Positions 8,141 through 17,024 of a stretch of DNA of 64,000 nt are shown here, piece after piece. This DNA is from Mycobacterium paraffinicum. Lineage in GTDB: Bacteria > Actinomycetota > Actinomycetes > Mycobacteriales > Mycobacteriaceae. The stretch spans positions 248,001-312,000 of the forward strand of contig NZ_MPNT01000001.1 of assembly GCF_001907675.1 (NCBI RefSeq). Reading direction: 5' to 3'. The notes beneath the pieces were generated by a model. It worked only from the letters and a program-made list of their open reading frames with translations. It had not been told where the DNA came from and ran no database searches. A program made the translations under genes and the position numbers. Each line of letters starts with the position of its first letter. The stretch's first letter is position 1.

Positions 8141-9189
8141 AGCACCACCCTTTGTCCGTTCAACAGGACATCCATCTGTTCTGGAAGTTGGAAACGGCCC
8201 CGGGAGCACGGCAGCGGCTCATTGGGCGCAGCCGGCGGTCCGATGGTCTCCCACATGACCGGCACGAGCTTGAACGCATCGATGAACTGATCGATGTTGC
8301 CGAAAAACCGGTCCATTCCTTGGTTGATGTTCGTGACGTTGGAGTCCAAAGCGACATCGGGGTTCTGATAGATGAAGCTTTCGGCGCTGTTGCCCTGCAC
8401 CGGGAATCCGATGTTGGTCAGAACCGCCGTTAGGGGCTTCAAGAAATCGGTGCTGTATAGCTCGGTCTTGCGGAATTCGTCCAACACGTCAAGCACCCCG
8501 TCCAGCGGCCGGTTGATCCACTCGAGCATCTGGACCATGTCCTGTGACTTGCCACCCATTGCGTCGGCGACGACGGAGAGATTGCGCATCAGCATGGCAA
8601 TGACTTCTTGGCGATCGGACACGAACCTGGTGAGATTCTGGATGCTCTTCAGCATGGGCCCGAGGCCGTCGCCGTCACCGGCCAGAAAAGACGCGGCATT
8701 CTGGGCAAACCTGTTGACTTCCTCGGGATCGAGAGTCGCGAGCACAGGTTGGAGCCCGTTGAACAATCTGGTCACGTCGAAAGACGGCGAAGTCATCGCC
8801 ACAGGTAGGTGTTGGACCAGGTCCGCTTCCTTGTATGTCTCCGCCGAGTTCACGACATCGACGTACCGCGAGCCCGTCAGAGACTGATACTTGATGGCGA
8901 GCCTCGTGTCGGACACCAATCCAAAGCGGCGGTCGAGGGTGAACCTGACCGCGGCCACGCTCTGCCCGTTGTGGCGCTCCAAGTCGATGGATTGAACTTT
9001 TCCGGCAGGGACTCCCCGGACTCGCACGTCGGCGCCCGTGTACAACCCGGACACGTCGGTGAATTCCGCAGTGTAGGAGCGCACCTGTGATGCCACCGGC
9101 CGCGTGATGGCACTGGCGAGCAAAATGAGGCAGACAACCGCGACCACGCCGGTCAAGACGAGTCGCCATACCGCGGCAATGGGTTTCAC
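8128..9189 (-). CDS. mceB: MceB-like MlaD-domain protein
   Basis: Second Mce protein, 353 aa. GTG 9189 overlaps the mceA stop (GTGA). N-terminal anchor (LVLTGVVAVVCLILLASAI), MlaD domain (YTAEFTDVSGLYTGADVRVRGVPAGKV, LAIKYQSLTGSRYVDVV) and the typical MceB ending CSRGRF..MDVLLNGQRVVLCNR with a conserved cysteine pair. That ending is what marks it as MceB. Confidence 0.9.
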   Translation of the reverse strand: MKPIAAVWRLVLTGVVAVVCLILLASAITRPVASQVRSYTAEFTDVSGLYTGADVRVRGVPAGKVQSIDLERHNGQSVAAVRFTLDRRFGLVSDTRLAIKYQSLTGSRYVDVVNSAETYKEADLVQHLPVAMTSPSFDVTRLFNGLQPVLATLDPEEVNRFAQNAASFLAGDGDGLGPMLKSIQNLTRFVSDRQEVIAMLMRNLSVVADAMGGKSQDMVQMLEWINRPLDGVLDVLDEFRKTELYSTDFLKPLTAVLTNIGFPVQGNSAESFIYQNPDVALDSNVTNINQGMDRFFGNIDQFIDAFKLVPVMWETIGPPAAPNEPLPCSRGRFQLPEQMDVLLNGQRVVLCNR

Positions 9190-10244
9190 GATGGCCCCCC
9201 CAGGGCGTCTATGGGAGCGGCTATACCGGGAAGTTTGTCAAGGACGATCCGAACCTGGAGGGCTCGTTGCTCAGGAGTCCCGCCGTAGAGAGCTTCGAAG
9301 CGGCGACGAAGTTCGACCAATGTGTCGCCAACGCCCTCGGGCCGCAGCAACGGGGAGGCCGTGTTTATGATCGATTGAAATCCGTTGATCAGCGGCAGCA
9401 GGTCACCCACATGCGAAGACTCGACCTTGCCGACCGACCCGAAGATTCCGTCGACAATCGCATTCCAGTGCGGAACCCCCCATTCCTTGTACCATTGCCT
9501 ATCGCTGAGATCGCCCATGCCTTCGTGCATCCAGTTGTTATCTCCATGCGTGACGGCGTCGCCTGAATCCGTAATAGCATTCAACAGACCGGGAAGGGTC
9601 ACGCTTATACCAGTCGCATTCGCCAGCAGCCGTCTTGTCGGCACTGTTTGCACCTCGGCGAGTGTATTGGTGGCGATGAACACCGTCTCGATGAACGGAT
9701 TTAATGCGTCTGTATACCTGGTGATTCGGTCGACCACGCTGACGAAACGCGGTGTGATCACATTGTTCGATAGTTCACCAAAACGTGTCAGCATCGCTTG
9801 CAGCGTGTAATTACCCTTCGGTACGGCGCTTATAAGCACGCCATTATGAAGTGCCCGGCCGCCGACACCCGGCGCTATATTAATTCCGCTGACGCCGAAA
9901 TAGTTGATCGGCCGGAAGTCAATCTGCATTGTGTCGGTCAAACCTGCGACAGGCGTCTTTTCAAGATCAGCAACCACCCGGATACGGCCCCCCGGAACAC
10001 TGGTAATTCCCGACACCCGCCCTATTTCGACGCCGTGCATGACCACTGGAGTGCCTTCGATGACGCCCTGGGCGATATACGGGGTGTCGATTGCTATAGA
10101 AAGCTGATCGGCGGGCTGACCACGAAACGGATCTGCAATCACCAACCCCGCCGTAACGGCTAATACGCCCGCCACAACCGCGCCGATAATTGTCAGCCTC
10201 CGTGTCTCAGTTTCCGCCGATACATGCATTAGCAAACGGATCAC
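9186..10244 (-). CDS. mceA: MceA-like MlaD-domain protein
   Basis: First Mce protein, 352 aa. The GTG start at 10244 follows the yrbEB TAG without a gap, with AAGGGC upstream; an in-frame ATG at 10229 is the alternative. N-terminal anchor (LTIIGAVVAGVLAVTAGLVIA), MlaD domain (LSIAIDTPYIAQGVIEGTPVVMHGVEIGRVSGI, IDFRPINYFGVSGINI) and helical region. The assignment rests mainly on its position directly after the yrbE pair, in the invariant A-to-F order. Confidence 0.88.
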   Translation of the reverse strand: MIRLLMHVSAETETRRLTIIGAVVAGVLAVTAGLVIADPFRGQPADQLSIAIDTPYIAQGVIEGTPVVMHGVEIGRVSGITSVPGGRIRVVADLEKTPVAGLTDTMQIDFRPINYFGVSGINIAPGVGGRALHNGVLISAVPKGNYTLQAMLTRFGELSNNVITPRFVSVVDRITRYTDALNPFIETVFIATNTLAEVQTVPTRRLLANATGISVTLPGLLNAITDSGDAVTHGDNNWMHEGMGDLSDRQWYKEWGVPHWNAIVDGIFGSVGKVESSHVGDLLPLINGFQSIINTASPLLRPEGVGDTLVELRRRFEALYGGTPEQRALQVRIVLDKLPGIAAPIDALGGPS

Positions 10245-11114
10245 CTAGCCCTTGAACACGAATACTGGCTGGAGGCCCCACAGTAGCACGGTGAGTGTGA
10301 AATCCATCACCATCAGCATGACCATGCTTGCCCGCACAGCACGCCCGGACGCCCGACCGACACCTTCGGGACCACCTGCAGCGAAGTACCCGTAGTAACA
10401 GTGGATCAGTGTCACGACGGCGCAGAAGACGGCGACTTTGATTACCGAGTACGCGAGGTCGCGGGGGGTCAGAAACTCTACGAAGTAGTGGTTGAAGGTC
10501 CCCGCGTGCTGGTTATAGAACCTGACAACGACTGTGTCCATTACTACGAAAGTCGCGATCAGTGTCAGCATATATCCTGGAATTACGCATGTCATTGAGC
10601 CGATGAGGCGCGTGCCCACGACGAACGGTATTGGGCGTACTGCCATCGATTCAAGCGCCTCAATTTCTTCGCCGATTCGCATCGCACCAATCTCGGCCGT
10701 CATACGGCAACCAGTCTGTGCCGAAAACGCGATCCCTCCTACCAGCGGCGCGATTTCTCTGACACACCCCACACCGGAGATCAATCCCGACAGCGCGCCG
10801 AACCCGATTTGATTCAAAATCGAGAGCGCCTCGATGGCGAGCGAGCCGCCGAGTGCGACACCGAGGAGGAGCAATACGGATATGACACCACCGTCGACAA
10901 TGATTGAACCGCGCCCCCACGCAAGACCATTAACCTGCTTCAGGGTTTCCTTCGTATATTTGCGAGCCGTCAGCGGCAACAGCACCAATGCTTGACCGAT
11001 GAAGAACGTCACTTGTCCTATCATCCGAAGACCTCGAAGCGGCGACGCCACCGCCGCTGTTACTAGCGACGTTGCCCAATACGCCGAAGGCGCCGCGGCT
11101 TTCTCGGCCGTCAC
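10245..11114 (-). CDS. yrbEB: YrbEB-type MlaE-like permease
   Basis: 289-aa integral membrane permease of the Mce ABC-type importer. The MlaE-family signature is clear: IGFGALSGLISGVGCVREIAPLVGGI, SAQTGCRMTAEIGAMRIGEEIEALESM (the EQ-loop-like contact with the ATPase), followed by three C-terminal helices. The energising ATPase MceG/Mkl is not in the window, as expected, because it is usually encoded elsewhere. GTG 11114 overlaps the yrbEA stop by one base. Confidence 0.92.
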   Translation of the reverse strand: MTAEKAAAPSAYWATSLVTAAVASPLRGLRMIGQVTFFIGQALVLLPLTARKYTKETLKQVNGLAWGRGSIIVDGGVISVLLLLGVALGGSLAIEALSILNQIGFGALSGLISGVGCVREIAPLVGGIAFSAQTGCRMTAEIGAMRIGEEIEALESMAVRPIPFVVGTRLIGSMTCVIPGYMLTLIATFVVMDTVVVRFYNQHAGTFNHYFVEFLTPRDLAYSVIKVAVFCAVVTLIHCYYGYFAAGGPEGVGRASGRAVRASMVMLMVMDFTLTVLLWGLQPVFVFKG

Positions 11115-11977
11115 TATGCCACTTCCATCGGAAAGAACATGGTCTGGAGTTGTGTTATGGCAAGATTCACGAAAACGATGCAGACTACGTTCAGAACAAC
11201 CGATGAATTCACAGCGTCGGCGACACCCCGCGGACCGCCTTTAGCCTCCATCCCCCGGAGCGAAGAAACCGTGACAACAATCGCGGCGAAGACGAGGGTC
11301 TTGCTGATGGCAAAATAAACATCGACCATCTTCGCGAACGATCCGAATGACAGCCAGAAGCCACCTGGGGTCACCTGGGTAAAGTTCACCGACATGATGA
11401 ACGCGGTCGCCGTCCCCGACACCATGATCAGAATCCCCAAAACTGGAGCGATCGCCATCAACGCCCAGAAGCGCGGCATTACCAAACGGCGCGCGGGATC
11501 GATCCCCAGCACCCTCATCGCGTCGAGTTCTTCACGAATCTCTCGTGCCCCCAGGTCTGAGGCAATCGCCGACGCCGCGGCCCCGCCCATCAACAAGCCC
11601 GCCGTGATAGGTGCGCCTTGCCGAATGACGCCCACCCCGCTCGCAGCGCCCAGCAACGACGTCGCCCCTAGCTGGTTCACCAAGCCGGACGTCACGACCG
11701 TTACCAACGCGCCGAACGGGATGGCCATCAGAAGCGCGGGTACCGCTGTCACCTTGAACAGAGTCCAAGCCTGTACGACCGCCTCGCCAAACGGAAACTT
11801 GAGCGACAGCGCATCGGTCACCGAGTAGCGCAGCACGTCAACGAGCAACTGCAAACCGCGACCAGTCGTCGCCGCGCTTCGCATCGGAATGCCGCCCGCG
11901 CGAGATGCCGCACGTCTCGCACCGGCGACGATGTGAGGCGATGCTCGCTGCGGCTTGCCTGCGTGGGAAATGGTCAT
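11114..11977 (-). CDS. yrbEA: YrbEA-type MlaE-like permease
   Basis: 287-aa partner permease. Core motif: PFGALVTVVTSGLVNQLGATSLLGAASGVGVIRQGAPITAGLLMGGAAASAIASDLGAREIREELDAMRVLGIDP, then membrane helices through FVNLAITQLQTMFF. The first 31 residues are Arg/Ala-rich; ATG 11884 (MRSAATTG) is a possible alternative to ATG 11977, and neither has a good ribosome-binding site. First gene of the operon, 41 bases downstream of a strong palindrome (12018-12035) that probably controls it. Confidence 0.92.
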   Translation of the reverse strand: MTISHAGKPQRASPHIVAGARRAASRAGGIPMRSAATTGRGLQLLVDVLRYSVTDALSLKFPFGEAVVQAWTLFKVTAVPALLMAIPFGALVTVVTSGLVNQLGATSLLGAASGVGVIRQGAPITAGLLMGGAAASAIASDLGAREIREELDAMRVLGIDPARRLVMPRFWALMAIAPVLGILIMVSGTATAFIMSVNFTQVTPGGFWLSFGSFAKMVDVYFAISKTLVFAAIVVTVSSLRGMEAKGGPRGVADAVNSSVVLNVVCIVFVNLAITQLQTMFFPMEVA

Positions 11978-12017
11978 GTTTGAGCGCCGGCATTTCGGCT
12001 ATTGGCCTGATGCGTGT

Positions 12018-12035
12018 TGACGCAACGCTGCGTCA
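12018..12035. promoter_or_regulatory. 18-bp palindrome upstream of the yrbE-mce operon (operator candidate)
   Basis: TGACGCAACGCTGCGTCA: seven-base arms TGACGCA and TGCGTCA match perfectly and only one central pair breaks the symmetry. It sits 41 bases upstream of the yrbEA start codon. The preceding gene ends at 12121, so this 143-bp gap is where operon control must lie. Which regulator binds is unknown. Confidence 0.6.
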
Positions 12036-12120
12036 TCGGCCCCTACCCCCTGAACTTCACACGTCGACACTGCGCGTGCCAAGATTTGCCGAGGATCACC
12101 AGCACGCGGCACCTCCAGCG

Positions 12121-12978
12121 TTATGTGCCGATGGGACGGCCCGACTTCAACATCGACCCGGCGTCGACGCGAATGTTCTGACCGGTGATGAATCGAGAGT
12201 CATCGCTGGCGAGGAACACGACCAGCTTCGACATATCCTCGGGCTGTATGAAAGGGATCGGCATAGCCTGCATCATGGTGAAAGCGGGGATCGCGTCCTC
12301 CTTGGTCGGGTTTTCCATGTCCGGCCGGAACGCCTTGTACACGGTTTCGTGATTGAGCAGCTGGGTGTCGCAGTTGGTCGGGTGGATGCAGTTGATCCGA
12401 ATGAACTTGGGGGCTAAGTGCAGCGCCACCACCTCGGTGTATCGGGCCAGGATCTGCTTCGACCACGAATAGGCCGCTCCGCCGAAGCCGAGCGCCGGGT
12501 TGTCTACCAGCCCCGGGATCATGCCGGCCGTCGATCCCGTAATGATGATCGACGCATTCTCCCCAAGGTGGGGGAAAGTGACCGCCATCGTGTGGTGCAC
12601 GCCCACGAGGTCGATATCGACGCCGTCGATCCATGACTGGCCAAGGTACTCGTCATACATCGACTGGACACCCGCATTGGCGCAGACGATGTCGAGCCGA
12701 CCAAACTCGTCGAGGCCCGCCCTCAGCGCCGCAGCCAATTGTTCCCGCGATCGGACGTCGCCGACGCGAGCGACGATGCGACCTCCCCGGCTCTCGACCT
12801 CCTTGACCGTCTGCTCGAGATCCTCTTTCGATGCCATCGGATAGGGCACGCTGGGTACAGGTTCACAGATGTCGACGGCGATGATCTCCGCGCCCTCTTC
12901 GGCAAGCCGGATCGCGTGTGCGCGCCCTTGCCCCCGCGCGGCGCCGGTGATGAATGCGACCTTGCCTTTAAGACGCAT
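12121..12978 (-). CDS. Short-chain dehydrogenase, mycofactocin-coupled SDR type
   Basis: 285 aa from ATG 12978, with AGGAG five bases upstream; an ATG at 12993 is disfavoured. TGAARGQGRAHAIRLAEEGA, then DICEP..VPYPMASKEDL, VCANAG and catalytic YSWSK. The GQGR motif and YPMA..EDL insertion place it with the mycofactocin-associated SDRs, like the gene at 94-915. It lies upstream of the Mce operon on the same strand and divergent from the TetR gene, so it is likely a target of that regulator. Confidence 0.87.
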   Translation of the reverse strand: MRLKGKVAFITGAARGQGRAHAIRLAEEGAEIIAVDICEPVPSVPYPMASKEDLEQTVKEVESRGGRIVARVGDVRSREQLAAALRAGLDEFGRLDIVCANAGVQSMYDEYLGQSWIDGVDIDLVGVHHTMAVTFPHLGENASIIITGSTAGMIPGLVDNPALGFGGAAYSWSKQILARYTEVVALHLAPKFIRINCIHPTNCDTQLLNHETVYKAFRPDMENPTKEDAIPAFTMMQAMPIPFIQPEDMSKLVVFLASDDSRFITGQNIRVDAGSMLKSGRPIGT

Positions 12979-13017
12979 CACTTCTCCTGTCATCTTTCGG
13001 AAACAACGTCGACCGAC

Positions 13018-13047
13018 ACTTTTCCTAAGTCAACTAGAAAAGTCAAG
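13018..13047. promoter_or_regulatory. Operator-like repeat between SDR and tetR
   Basis: ACTTTTC (13018-13024) and GAAAAGT (13037-13043) form an inverted repeat that contains the half-site CTAGAAA. Read on the minus strand it begins TTGACTTTTCTAGT, a -35-like hexamer followed by TTTCTAGT; the identical 14 bases occur at 34168-34181 in front of a P450. The outer blocks TTTTCCTAA and AAGTCAAG, 11 bases apart, recur at 38714-38741 with the same spacing. Confidence 0.55.
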
Positions 13048-13218
13048 GGAGGCCCCGGTCGTCACCGCGGCCGCAGCTCCATCCGGGCGTTTCCGCTCCA
13101 GATGCGTCCCGCGCGGAAGCGCTCTGACGTGCGATACTTATTGCGGTTCGACGATACTTTGTTGTCGTTAGATATTGTGCGAAGTTTGGCGATTCGATCA
13201 GGAGGTGCTGATCCCAGC

Positions 13219-13851
13219 ATGGCGCGAGCAACCCGCAAACGTGGCTCACCACAACAGCCCGCGTCCCTGGGGCGTCCCCCGGTCATCAGCCTCGAGGAAA
13301 TCCTAGAGATGGCCACCAAACAGGCAGGGCGGGTCGGCGTTGGCCAGCTGACCATGAGCCTGCTTGCCGAGAGCCTCGGCGTGACCGCGGCCGCGCTCTA
13401 CCATTACATTCCCAGTAGGGAAGCACTAGTTGCTTTGGTAGTTGACGCGGCTCTGGACCGGGTCAAAGAGCCGCCACCGGGCCCATGGGATCTTCGGCTT
13501 CGCACCTTTGAGCGCTCAGTGCGAAGCGAGCTGCGACGCATCCGCCTGATGCTGCCGGAGACGTTCGAAGCCGGAAAGCCCCGCGCCGCATACCAACGTC
13601 TGTTCGAGACGGGCGTGAAGATAATTTCAGAAACGGGTGCTGACGTCCAAGAAGTGATGCTGGCCTACGCGACCGTGGCCGCCTTCATGACCGGTCAGCT
13701 GTGGTTCGACAACTCGACGCGAAATCCGGAGAGCGGAGAAGCCACTTATTTCAGCGTGTCGGGCGCCGATGGGGCGTTCGATAGCGACGACCTGTTCGAG
13801 TACGGATTGGCTCGCGTCATCGACGGCGTTCGAAGGCGCTTGCTTCCCTGA
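13219..13851 (+). CDS. TetR-family transcriptional regulator
   Basis: 210 aa from ATG 13219. AGGAGGT lies 13 bases upstream, a slightly long spacing. An Arg-rich lead is followed by the TetR DNA-binding domain: ISLEEILEMATKQAG helix 1, then LTMSLLAESLGVTAAALYHYIPSREALVALVVD (recognition helix about residues 54-64). The C-terminal half is a ligand-binding helical bundle like the TetR_C-type regulators of lipid catabolism. Divergent from the SDR at 12121-12978. It is the only recognisable DNA-binding regulator in the window, hence the leading candidate to bind the TTTCTAG repeats. The reading frame continues upstream of the ATG, but that part has no protein-like character. Confidence 0.88.
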   Translation: MARATRKRGSPQQPASLGRPPVISLEEILEMATKQAGRVGVGQLTMSLLAESLGVTAAALYHYIPSREALVALVVDAALDRVKEPPPGPWDLRLRTFERSVRSELRRIRLMLPETFEAGKPRAAYQRLFETGVKIISETGADVQEVMLAYATVAAFMTGQLWFDNSTRNPESGEATYFSVSGADGAFDSDDLFEYGLARVIDGVRRRLLP

Positions 13852-13893
13852 AGGACTCTTCGGAGCAGACGTCCAGTGAGGCCTGCACGCTCG

Positions 13894-15123
13894 TTACGTA
13901 CAGGCGCCCTCCACTTTGAGCTGGATCAGTTCGCCCTCGGTCTTGCCGAGCTCCCGAAGAATATCGTCAGTATGCTCGGCGAAGAGTGGGCCGCGCGCGC
14001 TCGACGGCGGACGTTCGTCGAATTGAACAGGATTGGCCACCAGTTGGCGACTGGTTCCCTCGGCGTCGACGACATCGACGAGGTAGCCGTTGGCCAGCAC
14101 CTGCGGATCAGCGCCGACCTCTAGCTGATTCTGCAGTGCGGCCCACTGGCCCTCCAGCGTTTGCAGTCGCTTCATCCAGTAGGACAGAGGCTGGGCCGCA
14201 ATCGCCCGCGCGACTTCGTCCGCAATTTCTTTCGTATGCTCCATAATCCCCTCGGCCGTCGCGAAACGCTGATCCTCGAGCAAATGGTCGAGGCCGAGGT
14301 GTTTGCAAGTGTCGGCGAAGTACCGCCCCGGTTGCAGGATTGCCAAGGAGAGCCAGCGATCGTCCGACGTGCGCAGCAATCCGACGAACGGGTTGGCCAC
14401 GGCAGCAACCGGTGCGTTCAGCGGCGGGGGTTCGATATTCGTTCCGGTCATCAAGGCATTCGACACATTCAACGCCATAGACCACAGCCCGACCCCCAGC
14501 AGTGACACGTCGACCACGGATGGCTCGCCGGTCGCCTCGCGGGCAAATAATGCGGCTGCTATTCCGCCAGCAATGGTCATTCCGCCTATGGTGTCGCCGT
14601 ACGCACCTCCCGGCATCGAAATTGGGCGGGGGCAGTCGGGCGGCGTGGCACTCCACGCGCTGCCGCCGCGACACCAAAACGTTGTGCCGTCGAAGCCGCC
14701 ACTCTCTGCATCGGGACCTCGCTGACCGTTTGCGCTGCCGCGAACGTAGATGATGTTGGGATTCACCTCCCGCAAGTCGTCGACATCGATTTTCAGCCGA
14801 CGACGCGCATCCGGGAGGAAATTGGTGAGGAAAACATCTGCCGTGCGGGCGAGATCCATGAGCACTTCGTGGCCGGCTGGCGTGTCTATCGCCAGGCCGA
14901 TGCTGCGCTTCCCCCGATTGGGATGGTCCATGATTGGCGCGAATGAACCCTCCGCCGGGGCGTAGGGGCCGATGCGAAGACCGCGTTGGGCGTCCCCCGT
15001 CTCGGCATGTTCGACCTTGATGACGTCGGCGCCCCACTCCGTCAACACGGCGCCGGCCGCCGGCGTGAAAGTGAACTGGGCCACCTCCAACACCTTGATT
15101 CCCGTCATGGGCAGATGAACCAC
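13894..15123 (-). CDS. CoA-transferase family III (CaiB/BaiF-like)
   Basis: 409 aa. GTG 15123 follows AGGAGG by four bases; ATG 15108 is the alternative. Family III features: GIKVLEVAQFTFTPAAGAVLTEWGADVIKVEH at the N-terminus, HPNRGKRSIGLAI, and the nucleophile region AYGDTIGG with Asp177, the residue that forms the acyl-CoA anhydride. Transfers CoA between carboxylic acids, or may act as a racemase; the substrate is unknown. Convergent with tetR. Its promoter carries the 19-bp repeat at 15212-15230. Confidence 0.88.
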   Translation of the reverse strand: MVHLPMTGIKVLEVAQFTFTPAAGAVLTEWGADVIKVEHAETGDAQRGLRIGPYAPAEGSFAPIMDHPNRGKRSIGLAIDTPAGHEVLMDLARTADVFLTNFLPDARRRLKIDVDDLREVNPNIIYVRGSANGQRGPDAESGGFDGTTFWCRGGSAWSATPPDCPRPISMPGGAYGDTIGGMTIAGGIAAALFAREATGEPSVVDVSLLGVGLWSMALNVSNALMTGTNIEPPPLNAPVAAVANPFVGLLRTSDDRWLSLAILQPGRYFADTCKHLGLDHLLEDQRFATAEGIMEHTKEIADEVARAIAAQPLSYWMKRLQTLEGQWAALQNQLEVGADPQVLANGYLVDVVDAEGTSRQLVANPVQFDERPPSSARGPLFAEHTDDILRELGKTEGELIQLKVEGACT

Positions 15124-15211
15124 GGAACCTCCTTGTGCCGGTAGCCGAATCTTTCTACGTGCCGCTGACAACGAACGTCTGCACCCCGAGACGCATGACC
15201 GCAGGCGCAGT

Positions 15212-15230
15212 TTTCTAATACTACTAGAAA
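15212..15230. promoter_or_regulatory. 19-bp inverted repeat (operator candidate)
   Basis: TTTCTAATACTACTAGAAA, symmetric around 15221 with a single mismatched pair. It lies between the divergent CoA-transferase and P450 genes, about 90 bases from the CoA-transferase GTG. Shares the TTTCTA/TAGAAA arms and seven-base spacer with 18400-18418. A lone half-site-like GTTTTCTAAT follows at 15329-15338 on the P450 side. Confidence 0.6.
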
Positions 15231-15382
15231 GCCCAAGGTTAGCCGCTGCTACGGCCCGCCCGTCAAGGTCCTAGCCATATCCGGATTAGGACCGCCCTAG
15301 AGAAAATGCTTGTGGTGCGTCCCGACTTGTTTTCTAATCATGTTTTACAACTGCCCGCGTGCGGATCTACACTCACCATGTG

Positions 15383-16720
15383 CCGGTCCGGTCCCAGATG
15401 CGGTTCCTCAAGATGTACGCGCCAAGCCTGGCAGTCGGATTCGCCGACGACGCGGCGCACATAATCGCTCGCAAGGTGCGCAGGAAACCACCGCCGGCTG
15501 GTGTTGAGATCACCGACTTCGATCCACTTGATCGGGGGATGGCCGCAGACCCCTATCCCCACTATCGGAACCTCCTGGCGGGCGGACCTGTTCACTACAA
15601 TCCGAGACGCGACATCTTCATCCTGAGCCGATACGAGGACGTGCGCGCTGGTGCCCGGGCCAGCGACGTGCTGTCCAGTGCGGATGGCATCGCTTACAGC
15701 CGGATGCGTGCGGACGCTCTATTGACGGTGGATCCGCCGCGGCACACCGCAATGCGCAAGCAGGCCCAACCGGCCTTCACCCGCGGGGCCCTGCAGTCGT
15801 GGCAAGAGACGGTTGCGAAGCTTTGCGTCGACCACACGGCCCCTCTGTTCACCGGCTCGTCGGTAGACGTCGTACAGATACTCGCCGAGCCACTGCCCAC
15901 GGCCGTGATTGCGCACATCCTCGGCATCGCCGACGACGACCTCGCCGCCTTCAAAGAATGGTCCAATGAGACTGTTCGCTTGGCCAACGCGAATATGTCG
16001 CCGTCCGGGCTGCGGCAGGGGGTAGCGGGGGTCCGAGCGATTGGCCACTTTCATGCGTACTTCACCAGGAAGCTGAGCCAGGGAGAGTTGCTCGACGACC
16101 ACACCGTCTTGGGCAGACTGGTGGCGAACAACCACGACGGCAAACTCAGCAACGACGAATTGTTCTTCTTTGCCTTCTTGCTGCTTCTCGCCGGCAACGA
16201 GACCACCACGAACATGCTCGGCACACTGTTTCTCACGTTGTCCGAAAACCCCGACCAGCTGCGGCTCCTGCAACAGCGCCCAGAGCTGGTCGGCAGCGCC
16301 ATAGAAGAGCAGCTGCGCTACTTTTCACCAATCCAAGGCCTATACCGCACAGCGCGTTCCGACTACGTTGTGGGTAGAGCGACGATCCCCGCCGGGTCGC
16401 GCGTGTTGCTGCTCTGGGGGGCGGCCAACCGCGACCCCCGTCAGTTCGAGGATCCCGACGAGTTTCGAGTGGAACGCAATCCCACCGGCCACGTCGCGTT
16501 CGGCTCGGGAATCCACCTGTGCCTGGGCGCCCATCTGGCCCGGTTGGAAGGCCACACCGTGCTGCGCGAGATCGTCAATCATGTTGATCGCATCGACATC
16601 CTGGGCGCTCCCAACTGGCGCACGAATCCCACCCTGCGGGGACTCGCAAAACTCGACGTGCGGCTAACTCGCCGCGACGCAGCCATCGAACCAGCCGATT
16701 TGGCGGACGCCCAGACATGA
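15383..16720 (+). CDS. Cytochrome P450
   Basis: 445 aa if it starts at GTG 15383 (VPVRSQMRFLKMY), the position matching the start of the close paralogue at 39049; GTG 15359 is possible. Neither has a ribosome-binding site. P450 landmarks: I-helix AGNETT (about 270-275), ExxR E309/R312 (EEQLR), heme loop FGSGIHLCLGAHLAR with axial Cys380. A soluble class I monooxygenase needing ferredoxin and ferredoxin reductase; a ferredoxin gene is at 35617. It is nearly collinear with the P450 at 39049-40389, so the two arose by duplication. CYP subfamily not assigned. Confidence 0.9.
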   Translation, partial: PVRSQMRFLKMYAPSLAVGFADDAAHIIARKVRRKPPPAGVEITDFDPLDRGMAADPYPHYRNLLAGGPVHYNPRRDIFILSRYEDVRAGARASDVLSSADGIAYSRMRADALLTVDPPRHTAMRKQAQPAFTRGALQSWQETVAKLCVDHTAPLFTGSSVDVVQILAEPLPTAVIAHILGIADDDLAAFKEWSNETVRLANANMSPSGLRQGVAGVRAIGHFHAYFTRKLSQGELLDDHTVLGRLVANNHDGKLSNDELFFFAFLLLLAGNETTTNMLGTLFLTLSENPDQLRLLQQRPELVGSAIEEQLRYFSPIQGLYRTARSDYVVGRATIPAGSRVLLLWGAANRDPRQFEDPDEFRVERNPTGHVAFGSGIHLCLGAHLARLEGHTVLREIVNHVDRIDILGAPNWRTNPTLRGLAKLDVRLTRRDAAIEPADLADAQT

Positions 16721-17024
16721 CTGCCGCAGACTGACTTCCGATGTCCGGACTGACTGATTGCAATTCAGCTTGGCGAATTCCAATAACTCATAGGGCAATT
16801 GGCACCGAGCTCCAAACGTCTTTCGGCGCGTGGGCACCGATCATCGGTCGTGACGCTCGTGGGCGGTCGACGTGCGCCGTTCTCGGTCGCAGCGTCGCCA
16901 GCTTCGAGCGGGGCGTGTCATCATCCTGGCCTCGAACACAAGAGGCCGAACGTGTCGAACTAGTTGATGAGATCACTTTCGACATTAAGCGAACGGTTAA
17001 ACCAGCGACAGAGGGGAACGGTCC
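16721..17024. other. 304-bp intergenic region with possible AACNNGTT box
   Basis: No gene seen. At 16955-16968 lies TCGAACTAGTTGAT, which fits the KstR-type pattern TnnAACnnGTTnnA except at the last base. KstR represses mycobacterial cholesterol genes. One near match is weak evidence. The ribosome-binding site of the next gene (GAGGGGA) is at the right end. Confidence 0.35.

Noticed and set aside
12739..13218. N-terminal 160-residue extension of the TetR gene, and an antisense overlap with the SDR
   Set aside because: The extension overlaps the SDR in antisense and is low-complexity. The TetR domain begins right after ATG 13219, which has AGGAGGT upstream.
15301..15312. CTAGAGAAAATG near 15297 as another copy of the CTAGAAA operator
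   Set aside because: There is an inserted GA within the half-site and no matching left arm nearby, so it was not counted as a site.
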